A stretch of 6,811 nt of DNA from Chloroflexota bacterium (GTDB lineage Bacteria > Chloroflexota > Dehalococcoidia > JACQUE01), in contig JACQUE010000220.1 of assembly GCA_016210425.1 (NCBI GenBank), positions 1-6,811 on the forward strand, read 5' to 3'. The position numbers and the translations under genes are program-made. The notes beneath the pieces are model-generated. The model was not told the origin of the DNA, did not search any database, and was given only the letters and a program-made list of their open reading frames with translations. Every line of letters begins with the position of its first letter. Positions within the stretch are counted from its first letter, which is position 1. Of this stretch, positions 1-6,580 are shown piece by piece.

Positions 1-1825
1 CCGCGAATTCCTGGAAACCTTCCATGACAATCCCGCATTCATTGCCGGCGGCCATCTCGCGGACGTCGTCTTTGAAGTGGCGCAGGCTGTTGACAGAGGA
101 TGTATGAATAACGCTGCCGGCACGCACAATTCGCGCCTGGTGGCCTCTGACCACCCTGCCATCCGTGATGTAGACGCCGGCTATACTGCTCTTACGGCCC
201 ACCTGAAAGACAGCCCGCACCTCAGCATGACCGTCCACCGCCTCGACGAAGACCGGCTCCAGCAACCCGACCATGGCCTTCTGGATATCATCGACAAGGT
301 TGTAGATGACGGAGTAGAAGCGGATGTCTACTCCCTCGGCGTCAGCCAGACGCCTGGCTCCGGGCTCAGGCCGGCTGTTGAAGCCGATGACTATGGCTTT
401 GGAGGCAATGGCAAGGAGGACATCCGATTCGGTTATGTTGCCGCTGCCGGAGTGAAGCACCTTCACCTTGACCTTGTCCGTGCTCAGACGCTCCAATGAG
501 GCGCGAATCGGCTCGATACTCCCCTCCACGTCCGTCTTAAGAATGACGTTAAGCTCCTTGAGATGTCCCTTCTCTAGCTGCCCAAAAAGATCGTCCAGGC
601 TGATGATCTTCGTCGGGGCAGCCGCTCGGCTCTGCTTCTCGTCCAGGTACTTCTGCACCAGCGCCTTGGCCGCCTTGTCGTCAGCCACCACCACCAGCGA
701 GGCCCCCGCCTGAGGCACCGCATTTAGGCCTAGGATTTTGGCGGGAGTGGCCGGCTCTGCCCGCCGGACGTGCTTGCCCTGGTCGTTGAACATCGCCTTG
801 ACGTGGCCTGTGATGTCGTCCACAACGACTACATCCCCCACCTTCAGGGTGCCATCACTCACCAGCACGGTTGCCATCGGTCCCTTGGTATTGTCAAGAG
901 AGGCTTCCAGGATCGTCCCCACCGCCCTGCGGCTGGGGTTGGCCTTAAGATCAGCTACCTCGGCGACCACAAGTAGATTGTCCAGAAGCTCGTTGATGCC
1001 CGTCTGCATCTTCGCGGAGACCGGCACGCAGATGACGTCGCCGCCCCACTCTTCGATAATGAGGCCATGGTCGGCAAGCTGCTGCTTCACCCGCTCAGGG
1101 TTGGCCTCGGGCTTGTCGATTTTGTTTATAGCCACAACGATGGGGACTCCGGCTGCCCTGGCGTGGTTAATAGCCTCAACCGTCTGAGGCATGACTCCGT
1201 CATCGGCGGCCGTGACCAGGACGGCGATATCAGTGACTTGGGCGCCACGGGCACGCATGGCCGTGAATGCCTCATGGCCGGGCGTGTCCAGGAAGGTGAT
1301 CTTCTGGCCGTGAACTTCTACCTGGTAGGCGCCGATGTGCTGGGTTATACCGCCGGCCTCGGATTCGATGACGTTGGTCTTGCGGATGGCATCCAGAAGC
1401 TTGGTCTTGCCGTGGTCGACGTGGCCCAGAATTGTTACCACTGGGGGCCGATGGCGGAGTTGGCTTGCATCTTCGTAGACGAGCTGCTGGACCTTGGACG
1501 GGACAGCAGAAGCTTCGGGGGCACGCTTCTGTTCGACAACGTTGAACCCAAGGTCGGAAGCGACAATCGCCGCGGTGTCGAAGTCGATGGTCTGGTTGAT
1601 GTTGGCCATCACACCGTTTTTCATCAGGACCTTAATGATTTCGACGGGGCTGGATTTGACAGCCTCGGCCAGGTCCTTCACCGTCAGGGTGTGCGGAAGC
1701 TCCAACTCCCCTGCCGACCCGTCCGGCATGGGTGCAGCGATCTCCGGCTGCTCGCTCTTTATTGCCTGAGCAGGCCGTGCCCTGCGGGGCCGTCCGTTTC
1801 TTATGGTACTACCTCTAGATCTCAA
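1..1825 (-). CDS. infB: Translation initiation factor IF-2 (3' end cut by window edge)
   Basis: IF2 is the cytoplasmic GTPase that brings fMet-tRNA to the 30S subunit and promotes 70S joining. I translated 608 codons with no stop. One IF2_N domain lies at about residues 46-97. The G domain follows with G1 GHVDHGKT (134-141), G2 GITQHIG (159-165), G3 DTPGH (180-184), G4 NKID (234-237) and G5 SAK (270-272). Beta-barrel domain II is at about 300-385, domain III at about 405-510 ([11 protein letters not shown], 430-440), and the fMet-tRNA-binding C2 domain runs from about 525 to the edge (NECGI near 595). I estimate about 20 residues are missing. The TTG at 1825 is chosen because GAGGAG sits 7 nt upstream. 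The next in-frame ATG (codon 33) has no comparable site. The N-terminal extension before IF2_N is only about 45 basic residues, so this is a short-form IF2. The gene starts 27 nt after ylxR and is probably co-transcribed with it and nusA. Confidence 0.97.
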   Translation of the reverse strand, partial: MRSRGSTIRNGRPRRARPAQAIKSEQPEIAAPMPDGSAGELELPHTLTVKDLAEAVKSSPVEIIKVLMKNGVMANINQTIDFDTAAIVASDLGFNVVEQKRAPEASAVPSKVQQLVYEDASQLRHRPPVVTILGHVDHGKTKLLDAIRKTNVIESEAGGITQHIGAYQVEVHGQKITFLDTPGHEAFTAMRARGAQVTDIAVLVTAADDGVMPQTVEAINHARAAGVPIVVAINKIDKPEANPERVKQQLADHGLIIEEWGGDVICVPVSAKMQTGINELLDNLLVVAEVADLKANPSRRAVGTILEASLDNTKGPMATVLVSDGTLKVGDVVVVDDITGHVKAMFNDQGKHVRRAEPATPAKILGLNAVPQAGASLVVVADDKAAKALVQKYLDEKQSRAAAPTKIISLDDLFGQLEKGHLKELNVILKTDVEGSIEPIRASLERLSTDKVKVKVLHSGSGNITESDVLLAIASKAIVIGFNSRPEPGARRLADAEGVDIRFYSVIYNLVDDIQKAMVGLLEPVFVEAVDGHAEVRAVFQVGRKSSIAGVYITDGRVVRGHQARIVRAGSVIHTSSVNSLRHFKDDVREMAAGNECGIVMEGFQEFA

Positions 1826-1832
1826 TACAAGA

Positions 1833-1838
1833 CTCCTC
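1833..1838 (-). promoter_or_regulatory. Ribosome binding site of infB that decides a TTG start
   Basis: On the minus strand GAGGAG is followed by 7 nt and then TTG at 1825-1823. The site lies in the 27-nt spacer after the ylxR stop codon. The reading frame is open only back to that stop (TAG, 1855-1853), so TTG with this site is the best start. Confidence 0.8.
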
Positions 1839-1852
1839 GCTACACCGTCGTT

Positions 1853-2152
1853 CTATCCTGATCCGTCAAACATCTCATGGCTAAGTCGCTCCAGCTCCGC
1901 CCGCCGTTCTCGTGATATAGATGTCTTGAGGGCCGCATCCAGCCGCTTGCCCTTCAACCCCAGCCGCCAGCATTCCTGCTTCTGGCAGAGATAAGCGCCA
2001 CGCCCGGACCGCCTGCCCATGGTGTCTACCTCTACGCTGCCGTCTTCCGTGCGCACCAGCCTGATCAGCTCGCGCTTGGCTTTCTTCTCACGGCAGATCA
2101 CGCACGTGCGCTCCGGTATATGCCTGGCCGGCCTGGCGATCATCGATTTCAT
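1853..2152 (-). CDS. ylxR: YlxR/RnpM family RNA-binding protein (DUF448)
   Basis: This 99-residue basic protein belongs to the YlxR family (DUF448), usually encoded between nusA and infB. Family members bind nucleic acid, and the Bacillus subtilis protein has been named RnpM for modulating RNase P. Recognised features are the N-terminal block RHIPERTCVICREKKAKREL (10-29), a VD pair at 42-43 and the GRGAYLC block (50-56), followed by a basic helical C-terminus. Four cysteines fall in two pairs, C17-X2-C20 and C56-X4-C61, which could form a metal site; that is inference. The gene begins 16 nt after the nusA stop and precedes infB by 27 nt, so translation may be coupled to nusA. The ATG at 2152 has only a weak AGGA 14 nt upstream. 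An ATG three codons later is a possible alternative. No ylxQ (L7Ae-like) gene follows, unlike in Bacillus. Confidence 0.93.
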   Translation of the reverse strand: MKSMIARPARHIPERTCVICREKKAKRELIRLVRTEDGSVEVDTMGRRSGRGAYLCQKQECWRLGLKGKRLDAALKTSISRERRAELERLSHEMFDGSG

Positions 2153-2168
2153 CGATTCGGATTCTATC

Positions 2169-3701
2169 CTACCGCTTGTTCACCAGATAGCTGTAGTCGT
2201 CCTCTTCCTCTTCCTCGTATACAACGCGAGCCTTGTGGCCCTTCTTGGCCTTGGCTACAGGAGCGGCGCGCACCTCTTCCTCTTCCTCGCCCGGGCCGCG
2301 CTTCTTGCCCTTCTTGGCCGCCTTGCGCTCATCGCGCTCAGCAGAAGCGGGTAGGACCTCCTCAGCGAAGCGGATCTGGGGCTTCGGCAGCGCAGGCTCC
2401 GGCTGAGTCCACTCCACCGCAGGCTCAGCAGGCTTGGTCTCCTTAGCCTCCTGACGTGCCACGGCCGGTAATGCCGCCACCTCCTCATGCTCTTCGATAG
2501 CGGGGCTCTCTTCAGCCACTATGGCAGTTTCCGCCGCTACCGGCTCACCGGTTGCCGCGACAGGTTCGATCTCCGCCGCCGCAGGCGCAAAGGGTGACTC
2601 CTTCTCAGCCGCAAGGCGCTCCGCCAGGGCGGCAGCAGCCTCGGCCTCCTTGTGCTCGCGCTCGGCCTCGGCGGTCGACGCACTCTTGATATCGATGCGC
2701 CAACCGCTCAGCTTAGCAGCCAAGCGTACGTTCTGCCCCTCCTTGCCTATAGCCAGGGAGAGTTGGCGGTCGGGGACGACCACATTAGCCGTCTTCTCCG
2801 CATCTTCTATCTCGACGCTGGTCACCTGGGCGGGACTCAGCGCGTTGGCGATGAACTTCTCCTGCGATGGGTCCCACAGGACCACGTCAACGCGCTCGCC
2901 GCCCAGCTCGTTCACGATGTTCTGAATCCTGATGCCCCGCATGCCGACACACGACCCAACGGGGTCGACGCCATCTTGCCTGGCCCAGACGGCAACTTTG
3001 CCCCGATGGCCGGCCTCGCGGGCCACGGCCTTGATCTCAACGATGCCGTTGTAGATCTCGGGGACCTCCATCTCGAAGAGGCGGCGCAGCAGGTTGCGGT
3101 GAGTCCGCGAGACGATGACCTGGGGCCCCTTGTTGGAGCGGCTTACCTCCACAAGGTAGACCTTCAGGCGCTGACCGACGCGGTAGTGCTCCGTGCGCAC
3201 CTGCTCGGCCAGAGGAAGAACGGCTTCGGTCTTGCCGATGTCGACGATGATCTGGCGGGGTTCGATGTGCTGAATTATGCCGCTGACGATGTCGCCCTCT
3301 TTGCCGGCATACTCAGTGAAGATAGCCTCGCGCTCGGCCTCGCGCAGGCGCTGCAATACCACCTGCTTGGCAGTCTGGGCGGCGATCCTGCCCGAGTTAA
3401 AAGGAGTTACCTCGATCCCGACAACATCGCCCAGTTGGGCCTGCTTGTTTAACTTTATGGCGTCGGGGAGGGATATCTCCAGCTTGGGGTCAGTCGGCTC
3501 TTCAACTACGGTCTTCTGGGCATACACCTTCACCTCGCCGGTGTTAGGCGTGATCTTCACCGCGATATTCTGGCTCCCTACCAGATTGTCCTTCTTGTAG
3601 GCAGATACAAGTGCCGCCTCAATCGCCTCAAAAACTATTTCCTTTGGCAAATTCTTCTCAGCCGAGAGCTGAGTGATAGCGATGAGGAACTCGTTCTTCA
3701 T
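2169..3701 (-). CDS. nusA: Transcription termination/antitermination factor NusA with long charged C-terminal tail
   Basis: NusA binds RNA polymerase and nascent RNA and modulates pausing, intrinsic termination and antitermination. The 510-residue product starts [19 protein letters not shown], a typical NusA N-terminus. The RNAP-binding N-terminal domain covers about 1-125, the S1 domain about 135-199, and KH1 and KH2 about 200-340. The GMRG (253-256) and GKEG (319-322) loops are intact. From about 341 to 510 there is an Ala/Glu/Pro-rich tail, probably disordered, ending in alternating Lys-rich and Glu-rich blocks. The tail has no recognisable E. coli-type AR1/AR2 repeat domain. I chose ATG at 3701 because it gives the family N-terminus and lies 11 nt from AGGAGGT. 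A TTG at 3710 would add three residues but sits only 2 nt from that site. The rimP gene that often precedes nusA is absent. Instead there is a leader with its own promoter and a terminator-like hairpin. Confidence 0.97.
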   Translation of the reverse strand: MKNEFLIAITQLSAEKNLPKEIVFEAIEAALVSAYKKDNLVGSQNIAVKITPNTGEVKVYAQKTVVEEPTDPKLEISLPDAIKLNKQAQLGDVVGIEVTPFNSGRIAAQTAKQVVLQRLREAEREAIFTEYAGKEGDIVSGIIQHIEPRQIIVDIGKTEAVLPLAEQVRTEHYRVGQRLKVYLVEVSRSNKGPQVIVSRTHRNLLRRLFEMEVPEIYNGIVEIKAVAREAGHRGKVAVWARQDGVDPVGSCVGMRGIRIQNIVNELGGERVDVVLWDPSQEKFIANALSPAQVTSVEIEDAEKTANVVVPDRQLSLAIGKEGQNVRLAAKLSGWRIDIKSASTAEAEREHKEAEAAAALAERLAAEKESPFAPAAAEIEPVAATGEPVAAETAIVAEESPAIEEHEEVAALPAVARQEAKETKPAEPAVEWTQPEPALPKPQIRFAEEVLPASAERDERKAAKKGKKRGPGEEEEEVRAAPVAKAKKGHKARVVYEEEEEDDYSYLVNKR

Positions 3702-3712
3702 CTCGACCAATG

Positions 3713-3719
3713 ACCTCCT
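3713..3719 (-). promoter_or_regulatory. Ribosome binding site of nusA
   Basis: AGGAGGT on the minus strand is a near-perfect anti-SD match. It is 11 nt from the ATG at 3701 and 2 nt from an in-frame TTG at 3710. The longer spacing favours the ATG start, although 11 nt is slightly wide. Confidence 0.75.
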
Positions 3720-3745
3720 GCTGTTTGCCGGCCCCCGTTCCTAAC

Positions 3746-3769
3746 AAAAAAGTGGGCGCACACCCACTT
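3746..3769 (-). terminator. Intrinsic-terminator-like hairpin in the nusA leader (candidate attenuator)
   Basis: On the minus strand AAGTGGG (3769-3763) pairs perfectly with CCCACTT (3756-3750) around a 6-nt loop. The run of T continues to 3746 and is followed by GTT. The T-run lies only on the minus-strand side, so it acts on leftward transcripts. It lies between the predicted nusA promoter and the nusA ribosome binding site. It can therefore end read-through from the crotonase genes, attenuate nusA, or both. The stem is short (7 bp) and the U-tract is modest, which fits a weak terminator. Confidence 0.7.
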
Positions 3770-3795
3770 CTCCAAAAGAGCTGTTTTACACCAGT

Positions 3796-3824
3796 ACTAT
3801 AGCACTAAGTGCCCCTCTTTGCAA
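3796..3824 (-). promoter_or_regulatory. Predicted sigma70-type promoter of the nusA-ylxR-infB operon
   Basis: On the minus strand the -35 box is TTGCAA (3824-3819, 4 of 6 consensus bases). A 17-nt spacer follows, then the -10 box TATAGT (3801-3796, 5 of 6). The predicted transcription start is near 3787-3790, giving a leader of nearly 90 nt before the nusA ATG. It lies in the non-coding gap between the crotonase stop codon and nusA, which supports a real promoter. Confidence 0.65.
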
Positions 3825-3827
3825 CCC

Positions 3828-3840
3828 CCGCAGCCTGCGG
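3828..3840. repeat. Small GC-rich palindrome just upstream of the nusA -35 box
   Basis: The plus strand reads CCGCAGCCTGCGG, a 13-nt palindrome with 6-bp arms around one central base. It is 4 nt from the predicted nusA -35 box and about 50 nt past the end of the downstream crotonase gene. It has no T-tract on either side, so it is not a classical intrinsic terminator. It could be an RNA 3'-end hairpin for the crotonase mRNA, an operator, or chance in GC-rich DNA. Confidence 0.35.
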
Positions 3841-3889
3841 TGGCGCCTTCATCCTCGGCTATTTCCCTCACCCCTTCACTGAGGCCGCC

Positions 3890-4609
3890 CTACTTGCCCA
3901 GCCGGCTTCGAAGCCGCCTCTCCAGCTCCAGCCCCTCCACCAGAGGCAGGTCTAACCCTCGCCGGACAGCCTCCTTCGCCGTCCGGACCGCCCGCTGGTC
4001 GTTTGCGATTATCTTTTCCGCGATCTTGCGGGCAGTAGGGAAGAGTTCATCGCGAGGGACCACGCGGTTCAGCAGCCCTATGCCCAATGCATCCCTTGCC
4101 GCCACCATCTCACCGGTGATACAAAGCTGCGCCGCCATGGCAGGCGGGATGAGGCGAGGCATCGTCTGGGTGCCGCCCGCCGCCGGGATCATGCCAAGAG
4201 TCGTCTCGGGCAGGCCGAGGCGGGAATCGTCGCTGGCGATGCGGATGTCGCAGCACATGGCAAGCTCAAGGCCGGCGCCAAGGGCGTAGCCCTGGATAGC
4301 GGCGATGAGGGGTTTGGAAAAGGAGGCAAGGGTGCCCCATAGGTCCCGCTGCCAGCGTACCTGCCTGGCTATTACCGGCGACGGCGCCGTCCCAAACTCG
4401 GTGATGTCCGCGCCAGCCGAGAAGGCGCGGTCCCCAGCGCCTCGGAAGATCACCACCTGAACATCGGGATCATCACGTACAGCTCCGATGACCTGCCACA
4501 GCTCGTCGCGCATCCGGATGTTGATGGCATTGAGGGCGCGCGGCCGGTTGAGGGTCACAAGGGCGATGGAAGGGAGCTTATCGTAAAGAACGGTCTCGAA
4601 GGCGTTCAT
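3890..4609 (-). CDS. Enoyl-CoA hydratase/isomerase (crotonase) family protein, second of a tandem pair
   Basis: This 239-residue crotonase-fold protein is of the kind that hydrates trans-2-enoyl-CoA in fatty-acid or related acyl-CoA breakdown. The oxyanion-hole segment is AFSAGADITEF (62-72) and the second part is YALGAGLELAM (108-118). The two Glu residues matching the catalytic pair of enoyl-CoA hydratases are E115 (GLELAM) and E135 (LPETTLG), so hydratase chemistry is plausible. GGTQTMPRL (145-153) is the usual block after the active site. The segment between the two oxyanion elements has normal family length. ATG at 4609 is chosen because GGGAG lies 7 nt upstream and the N-terminus fits the family. 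The frame stays open upstream to 4732, but that part overlaps the neighbouring gene. Only 4 nt separate it from the upstream paralogue, so translation is probably coupled. The exact substrate cannot be told from sequence. Confidence 0.92.
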   Translation of the reverse strand: MNAFETVLYDKLPSIALVTLNRPRALNAINIRMRDELWQVIGAVRDDPDVQVVIFRGAGDRAFSAGADITEFGTAPSPVIARQVRWQRDLWGTLASFSKPLIAAIQGYALGAGLELAMCCDIRIASDDSRLGLPETTLGMIPAAGGTQTMPRLIPPAMAAQLCITGEMVAARDALGIGLLNRVVPRDELFPTARKIAEKIIANDQRAVRTAKEAVRRGLDLPLVEGLELERRLRSRLGK

Positions 4610-4613
4610 TCGC

Positions 4614-5360
4614 CTACTCCCCTGTGAAGACCGGCGGACGCTTCTCCAGGAAGGCCTTGAGGCCCTCGGCACGGTCCCGCGTCGTCTGCAGGAGGACGTT
4701 AAGGTCCATCTCAAAGCGCAAGCCCTGCTCAAGCGTCATCTCGGATCCACGGCGGACCACCTCCTTGGTATAGCGCAGGGCGATGGGAGCGCGTGTGGCT
4801 ATCTGCTGGGCGAGATGCTCGGCGGACGCCTCCAACTCCGGCAGGGGGACCACGGCGTTGACAAGCCCAATACGGAACGCCTCAGATGCGTCGATGGTCT
4901 CAGCTGTGAGCAGAAGCTCCAGGGCTTTCCCCTTGCCCACCAAGCGCGGCAGCCGCTGGGTGCCGCCGCCGCTGGGGATCATGCCTATGGATGTCTCGGG
5001 GAGGGCGAACCGAGCGTGGTCCACGGCGATGCGGAAGTCGCAGCAGAGAGCGATCTCCAGACCGGCGCCCAGGGCATCGCCGTTGATGGCGGCGATGACG
5101 GGGATGGCGAGGGATGCCAGCGGTGAGAAGTCGGGCGGCTGGGCGGCAGTTAGAAGCTCATTGTCGAGGCCCAAGGAGAAGACGTTCCCAGAGGCACCAA
5201 GGATAGCCACGCGCACCGCCGGCTCGTCCACGATCCTCTGGCAGGCCTGCGCCAAATCTGAGAGCATCCGCTGATCGAGGCGGTTGACCGGAGGGCGATT
5301 GAGCGTAAGGTAGGCTAGCGGGCCGGCTACCCTGCATTCGACAGATCGGGCAGTTGACAT
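4614..5360 (-). CDS. Enoyl-CoA hydratase/isomerase (crotonase) family protein, first of a tandem pair, shortened loop
   Basis: This 248-residue crotonase paralogue is the first gene of a two-gene unit. The catalytic-type glutamates are E102 (GAGLEIAL) and E122 (LPETSIG), followed by GGGTQRLPRL (131-140). Its first oxyanion-hole segment is FSLGLDNELL (61-70), with Leu where the sister gene has Ala. The stretch from this segment to IPVIAAING is about 20 residues shorter than in the sister protein and in typical hydratases. Much of the loop/helix that normally covers the acyl-CoA pocket is therefore missing. This suggests altered substrate choice or an isomerase/lyase role; that is inference. 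The ATG at 5360 has a GGGGG run 6 nt upstream, acting as a weak ribosome site. A predicted promoter lies at 5401-5429. The C-terminus (RPPVFTGE) is typical of the family. Confidence 0.92.
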   Translation of the reverse strand: MSTARSVECRVAGPLAYLTLNRPPVNRLDQRMLSDLAQACQRIVDEPAVRVAILGASGNVFSLGLDNELLTAAQPPDFSPLASLAIPVIAAINGDALGAGLEIALCCDFRIAVDHARFALPETSIGMIPSGGGTQRLPRLVGKGKALELLLTAETIDASEAFRIGLVNAVVPLPELEASAEHLAQQIATRAPIALRYTKEVVRRGSEMTLEQGLRFEMDLNVLLQTTRDRAEGLKAFLEKRPPVFTGE

Positions 5361-5400
5361 AACTTACCCCCAAGGCGATAATCTCCTTCGTCTGAAACCA

Positions 5401-5429
5401 ATAGTATATAGTGGCAGCGGCTTTCGCAA
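5401..5429 (-). promoter_or_regulatory. Predicted promoter of the crotonase pair (leftward half of a divergent promoter)
   Basis: On the minus strand the -35 box is TTGCGA (5429-5424). After 17 nt comes TACTAT (5406-5401, 4 of 6). An overlapping TATACT (5408-5403, 5 of 6) would give a 15-nt spacer. The T/A-rich stretch stands out in GC-rich DNA and lies 41 nt upstream of the ATG at 5360. It is weaker than the rightward promoter beside it. Confidence 0.45.
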
Positions 5430-5455
5430 CCGTTGCCCAGCAGCCCTGGTTGCGA
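5424..5455. repeat. Perfect 8-bp inverted repeat holding both divergent -35 boxes
   Basis: TCGCAACC (5424-5431) and GGTTGCGA (5448-5455) are exact reverse complements separated by 16 nt. Each arm contains a TTGCGA -35 hexamer pointing outward, one for each divergent transcript. The dyad could be an operator for a shared regulator, or it may simply reflect two identical -35 boxes placed back to back. Confidence 0.6.
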
Positions 5456-5478
5456 CATCTACGATGCGAACATATAAT
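5450..5478 (+). promoter_or_regulatory. Strong predicted sigma70-type promoter of the membrane protein/oxidoreductase operon
   Basis: The -35 box is TTGCGA (5450-5455), the spacer is exactly 17 nt, and the -10 box TATAAT (5473-5478) is a perfect consensus. The predicted start is near 5485, leaving a leader of about 49 nt before the TTG start at 5534. No riboswitch-like or terminator-like fold was seen in that leader. Confidence 0.7.
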
Positions 5479-5524
5479 GGCCTCAGCACCACGGCCGCCA
5501 CCAGGTCCCCTATCTCTTTGAAAT

Positions 5525-5528
5525 GGAG
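5525..5528 (+). promoter_or_regulatory. Ribosome binding site supporting a TTG start
   Basis: GGAG is followed by 5 nt and then TTG at 5534. An ATG overlapping this site (5523) opens a frame of only five codons before a stop, so it cannot start the gene. TTG is therefore the supported start. Confidence 0.6.
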
Positions 5529-5533
5529 CTAGC

Positions 5534-6559
5534 TTGCTAAAGAAACGGCGCTTCTGGATAGGTGCGGCCGGGAGCATCCTCTTCTTAGGTCTCTTTTTCT
5601 GGCGCACGGACCTGCGGGAGATGGGCAGGGCCTTCAAGGATGCGGACTATATATATCTCCTGCCGGCAATAGCCCTCTACTTCCTCAGCGTCTGGTTCCG
5701 CGCTATCCGCTGGTACTATCTCCTGGCGCCGATTCGGGTCGTGGCCTACCGCCGCCTCTACTCGGTGGTCTTCATCGGCCTCATGGCCAACAACCTGCTG
5801 CCCCTGCGCCTCGGCGAGCTGGTCCGGGCGTACATTCTCGGCGAGAAGGAGCGCACAAGCAAGGCGGCCATCCTGGGTACCATCGCCGCCGAGAGGGGCT
5901 TCGATGGCATCACGTTGGTGCTCTTCCTGGCAGCCGTGATGCTCCTGCCCTTCGTACCCCTGGAGCCCTGGCTGCGCAGCGTCGCCATCGTGGGCGCGGC
6001 CGGCTTCCTGGCCCTCCTGATCGTCTTTGGGTTGCTCGTTTACAACCGAGAGCGGGGCGCTGCCATTGTGGGAAAGCTCCTGGCTAAGGCGCCGGCCCGC
6101 TGGGCCCAGCCGGGGCAGCGCCTGTTCGAATCCTTCGTGTACGGCCTGGAGGCCCTGCGCCAGCCCGGCAAGGTGGCCGCCATCTTGATTGCCTCCTTCC
6201 TCATTTGGCTGGTCGAAGCGACCATGTACTACATCGTTTCTTTCTCCTTTCACCTCGACCTGCCCTACTATACCTTTATTATGGTCGCAGCAGCGGCTAA
6301 CCTCGCCATCGCACTACCATCGACGCAGGGCGGCATCGGCCCCTTCGAGTTGCTGGCCGCTAAGACGCTGACCCTGGGCATCTTCGGCATCGCGCAGGGA
6401 GTGGCGAACGCCTACGCCATCGTCCTGCACGCGACGCTGCTGTTGCCTGTCGTCCTTGTCGGTCTAGGCTTCCTCTGGCTGGAGAACATGTCACTTGGGC
6501 AGGCGATCAGAGAGGAGGCCAGGGCGGGGCTGGTTGGGGATGCAGAGGTGCAGGCCTAG
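5534..6559 (+). CDS. Lysylphosphatidylglycerol synthase TM/UPF0104 (AglD-like) family membrane protein
   Basis: This 341-residue polytopic inner-membrane protein starts MLKKRRFWIG, a positively charged cytoplasmic end. Hydrophobic segments lie near residues 8-23, 39-55, 74-90, 124-144, 150-170, 214-237, 246-262 and 293-316. Family blocks are RAIRWYYLL (56-64), NNLLPLRLGELVRAYILG (86-103), ERGFDGITL (120-128), LPSTQGGIGPFE (261-272) and HATLLLPV (299-306). These match the integral-membrane domain shared by MprF flippase-like proteins and archaeal AglD-like proteins. No MprF-type soluble aminoacyl-transferase domain follows, so lysyl transfer to lipid is unlikely. Movement or handling of a polyprenyl- or phospho-lipid is more plausible; this is inference. 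The TTG start is supported by GGAG 5 nt upstream and a consensus promoter. The FAD enzyme gene begins 21 nt after the stop, suggesting an operon. Confidence 0.9.
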   Translation: MLKKRRFWIGAAGSILFLGLFFWRTDLREMGRAFKDADYIYLLPAIALYFLSVWFRAIRWYYLLAPIRVVAYRRLYSVVFIGLMANNLLPLRLGELVRAYILGEKERTSKAAILGTIAAERGFDGITLVLFLAAVMLLPFVPLEPWLRSVAIVGAAGFLALLIVFGLLVYNRERGAAIVGKLLAKAPARWAQPGQRLFESFVYGLEALRQPGKVAAILIASFLIWLVEATMYYIVSFSFHLDLPYYTFIMVAAAANLAIALPSTQGGIGPFELLAAKTLTLGIFGIAQGVANAYAIVLHATLLLPVVLVGLGFLWLENMSLGQAIREEARAGLVGDAEVQA

Positions 6560-6580
6560 CACTATGGGGAGACCGGCCAA

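Noticed and set aside
1067..1861. 264-codon open frame on the plus strand opposite infB
   Set aside because: It is a mirror of the infB codon pattern in GC-rich DNA. The opposite strand encodes all the IF2 GTPase motifs, and this frame has no recognisable domain.
2652..3452. 266-codon open frame on the plus strand opposite nusA
   Set aside because: It is antisense to the S1 and KH domains of NusA. The translation resembles no family I know and no promoter or SD supports it.
3828..3840. GC palindrome as an intrinsic terminator of the crotonase genes
   Set aside because: The arms are short with almost no loop and there is no T-tract on the leftward side. It is kept only as a low-confidence repeat.
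4610..4732. Upstream extension of the second crotonase by 41 codons
   Set aside because: The extension is Arg/Ser-rich, overlaps the end of the first crotonase in another frame and does not match the crotonase N-terminus. The ATG at 4609 has an SD.
5523..5540. Five-codon ATG minigene overlapping the TTG start of the membrane protein gene
   Set aside because: It has no SD of its own and uses the SD bases of the real gene as codons. Most likely chance, though it could be a coupling device if conserved.
5158..5637. 159-codon minus-strand frame crossing the divergent intergenic region
   Set aside because: It overlaps the first crotonase in another frame and runs through both predicted promoters and the start of the membrane protein. 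It shows no family features.
5585..6253. 222-codon open frame on the minus strand opposite the membrane protein
   Set aside because: The product is rich in Gln, Glu, His and Gly, as expected for the complement of hydrophobic codons. The plus strand has clear family motifs.
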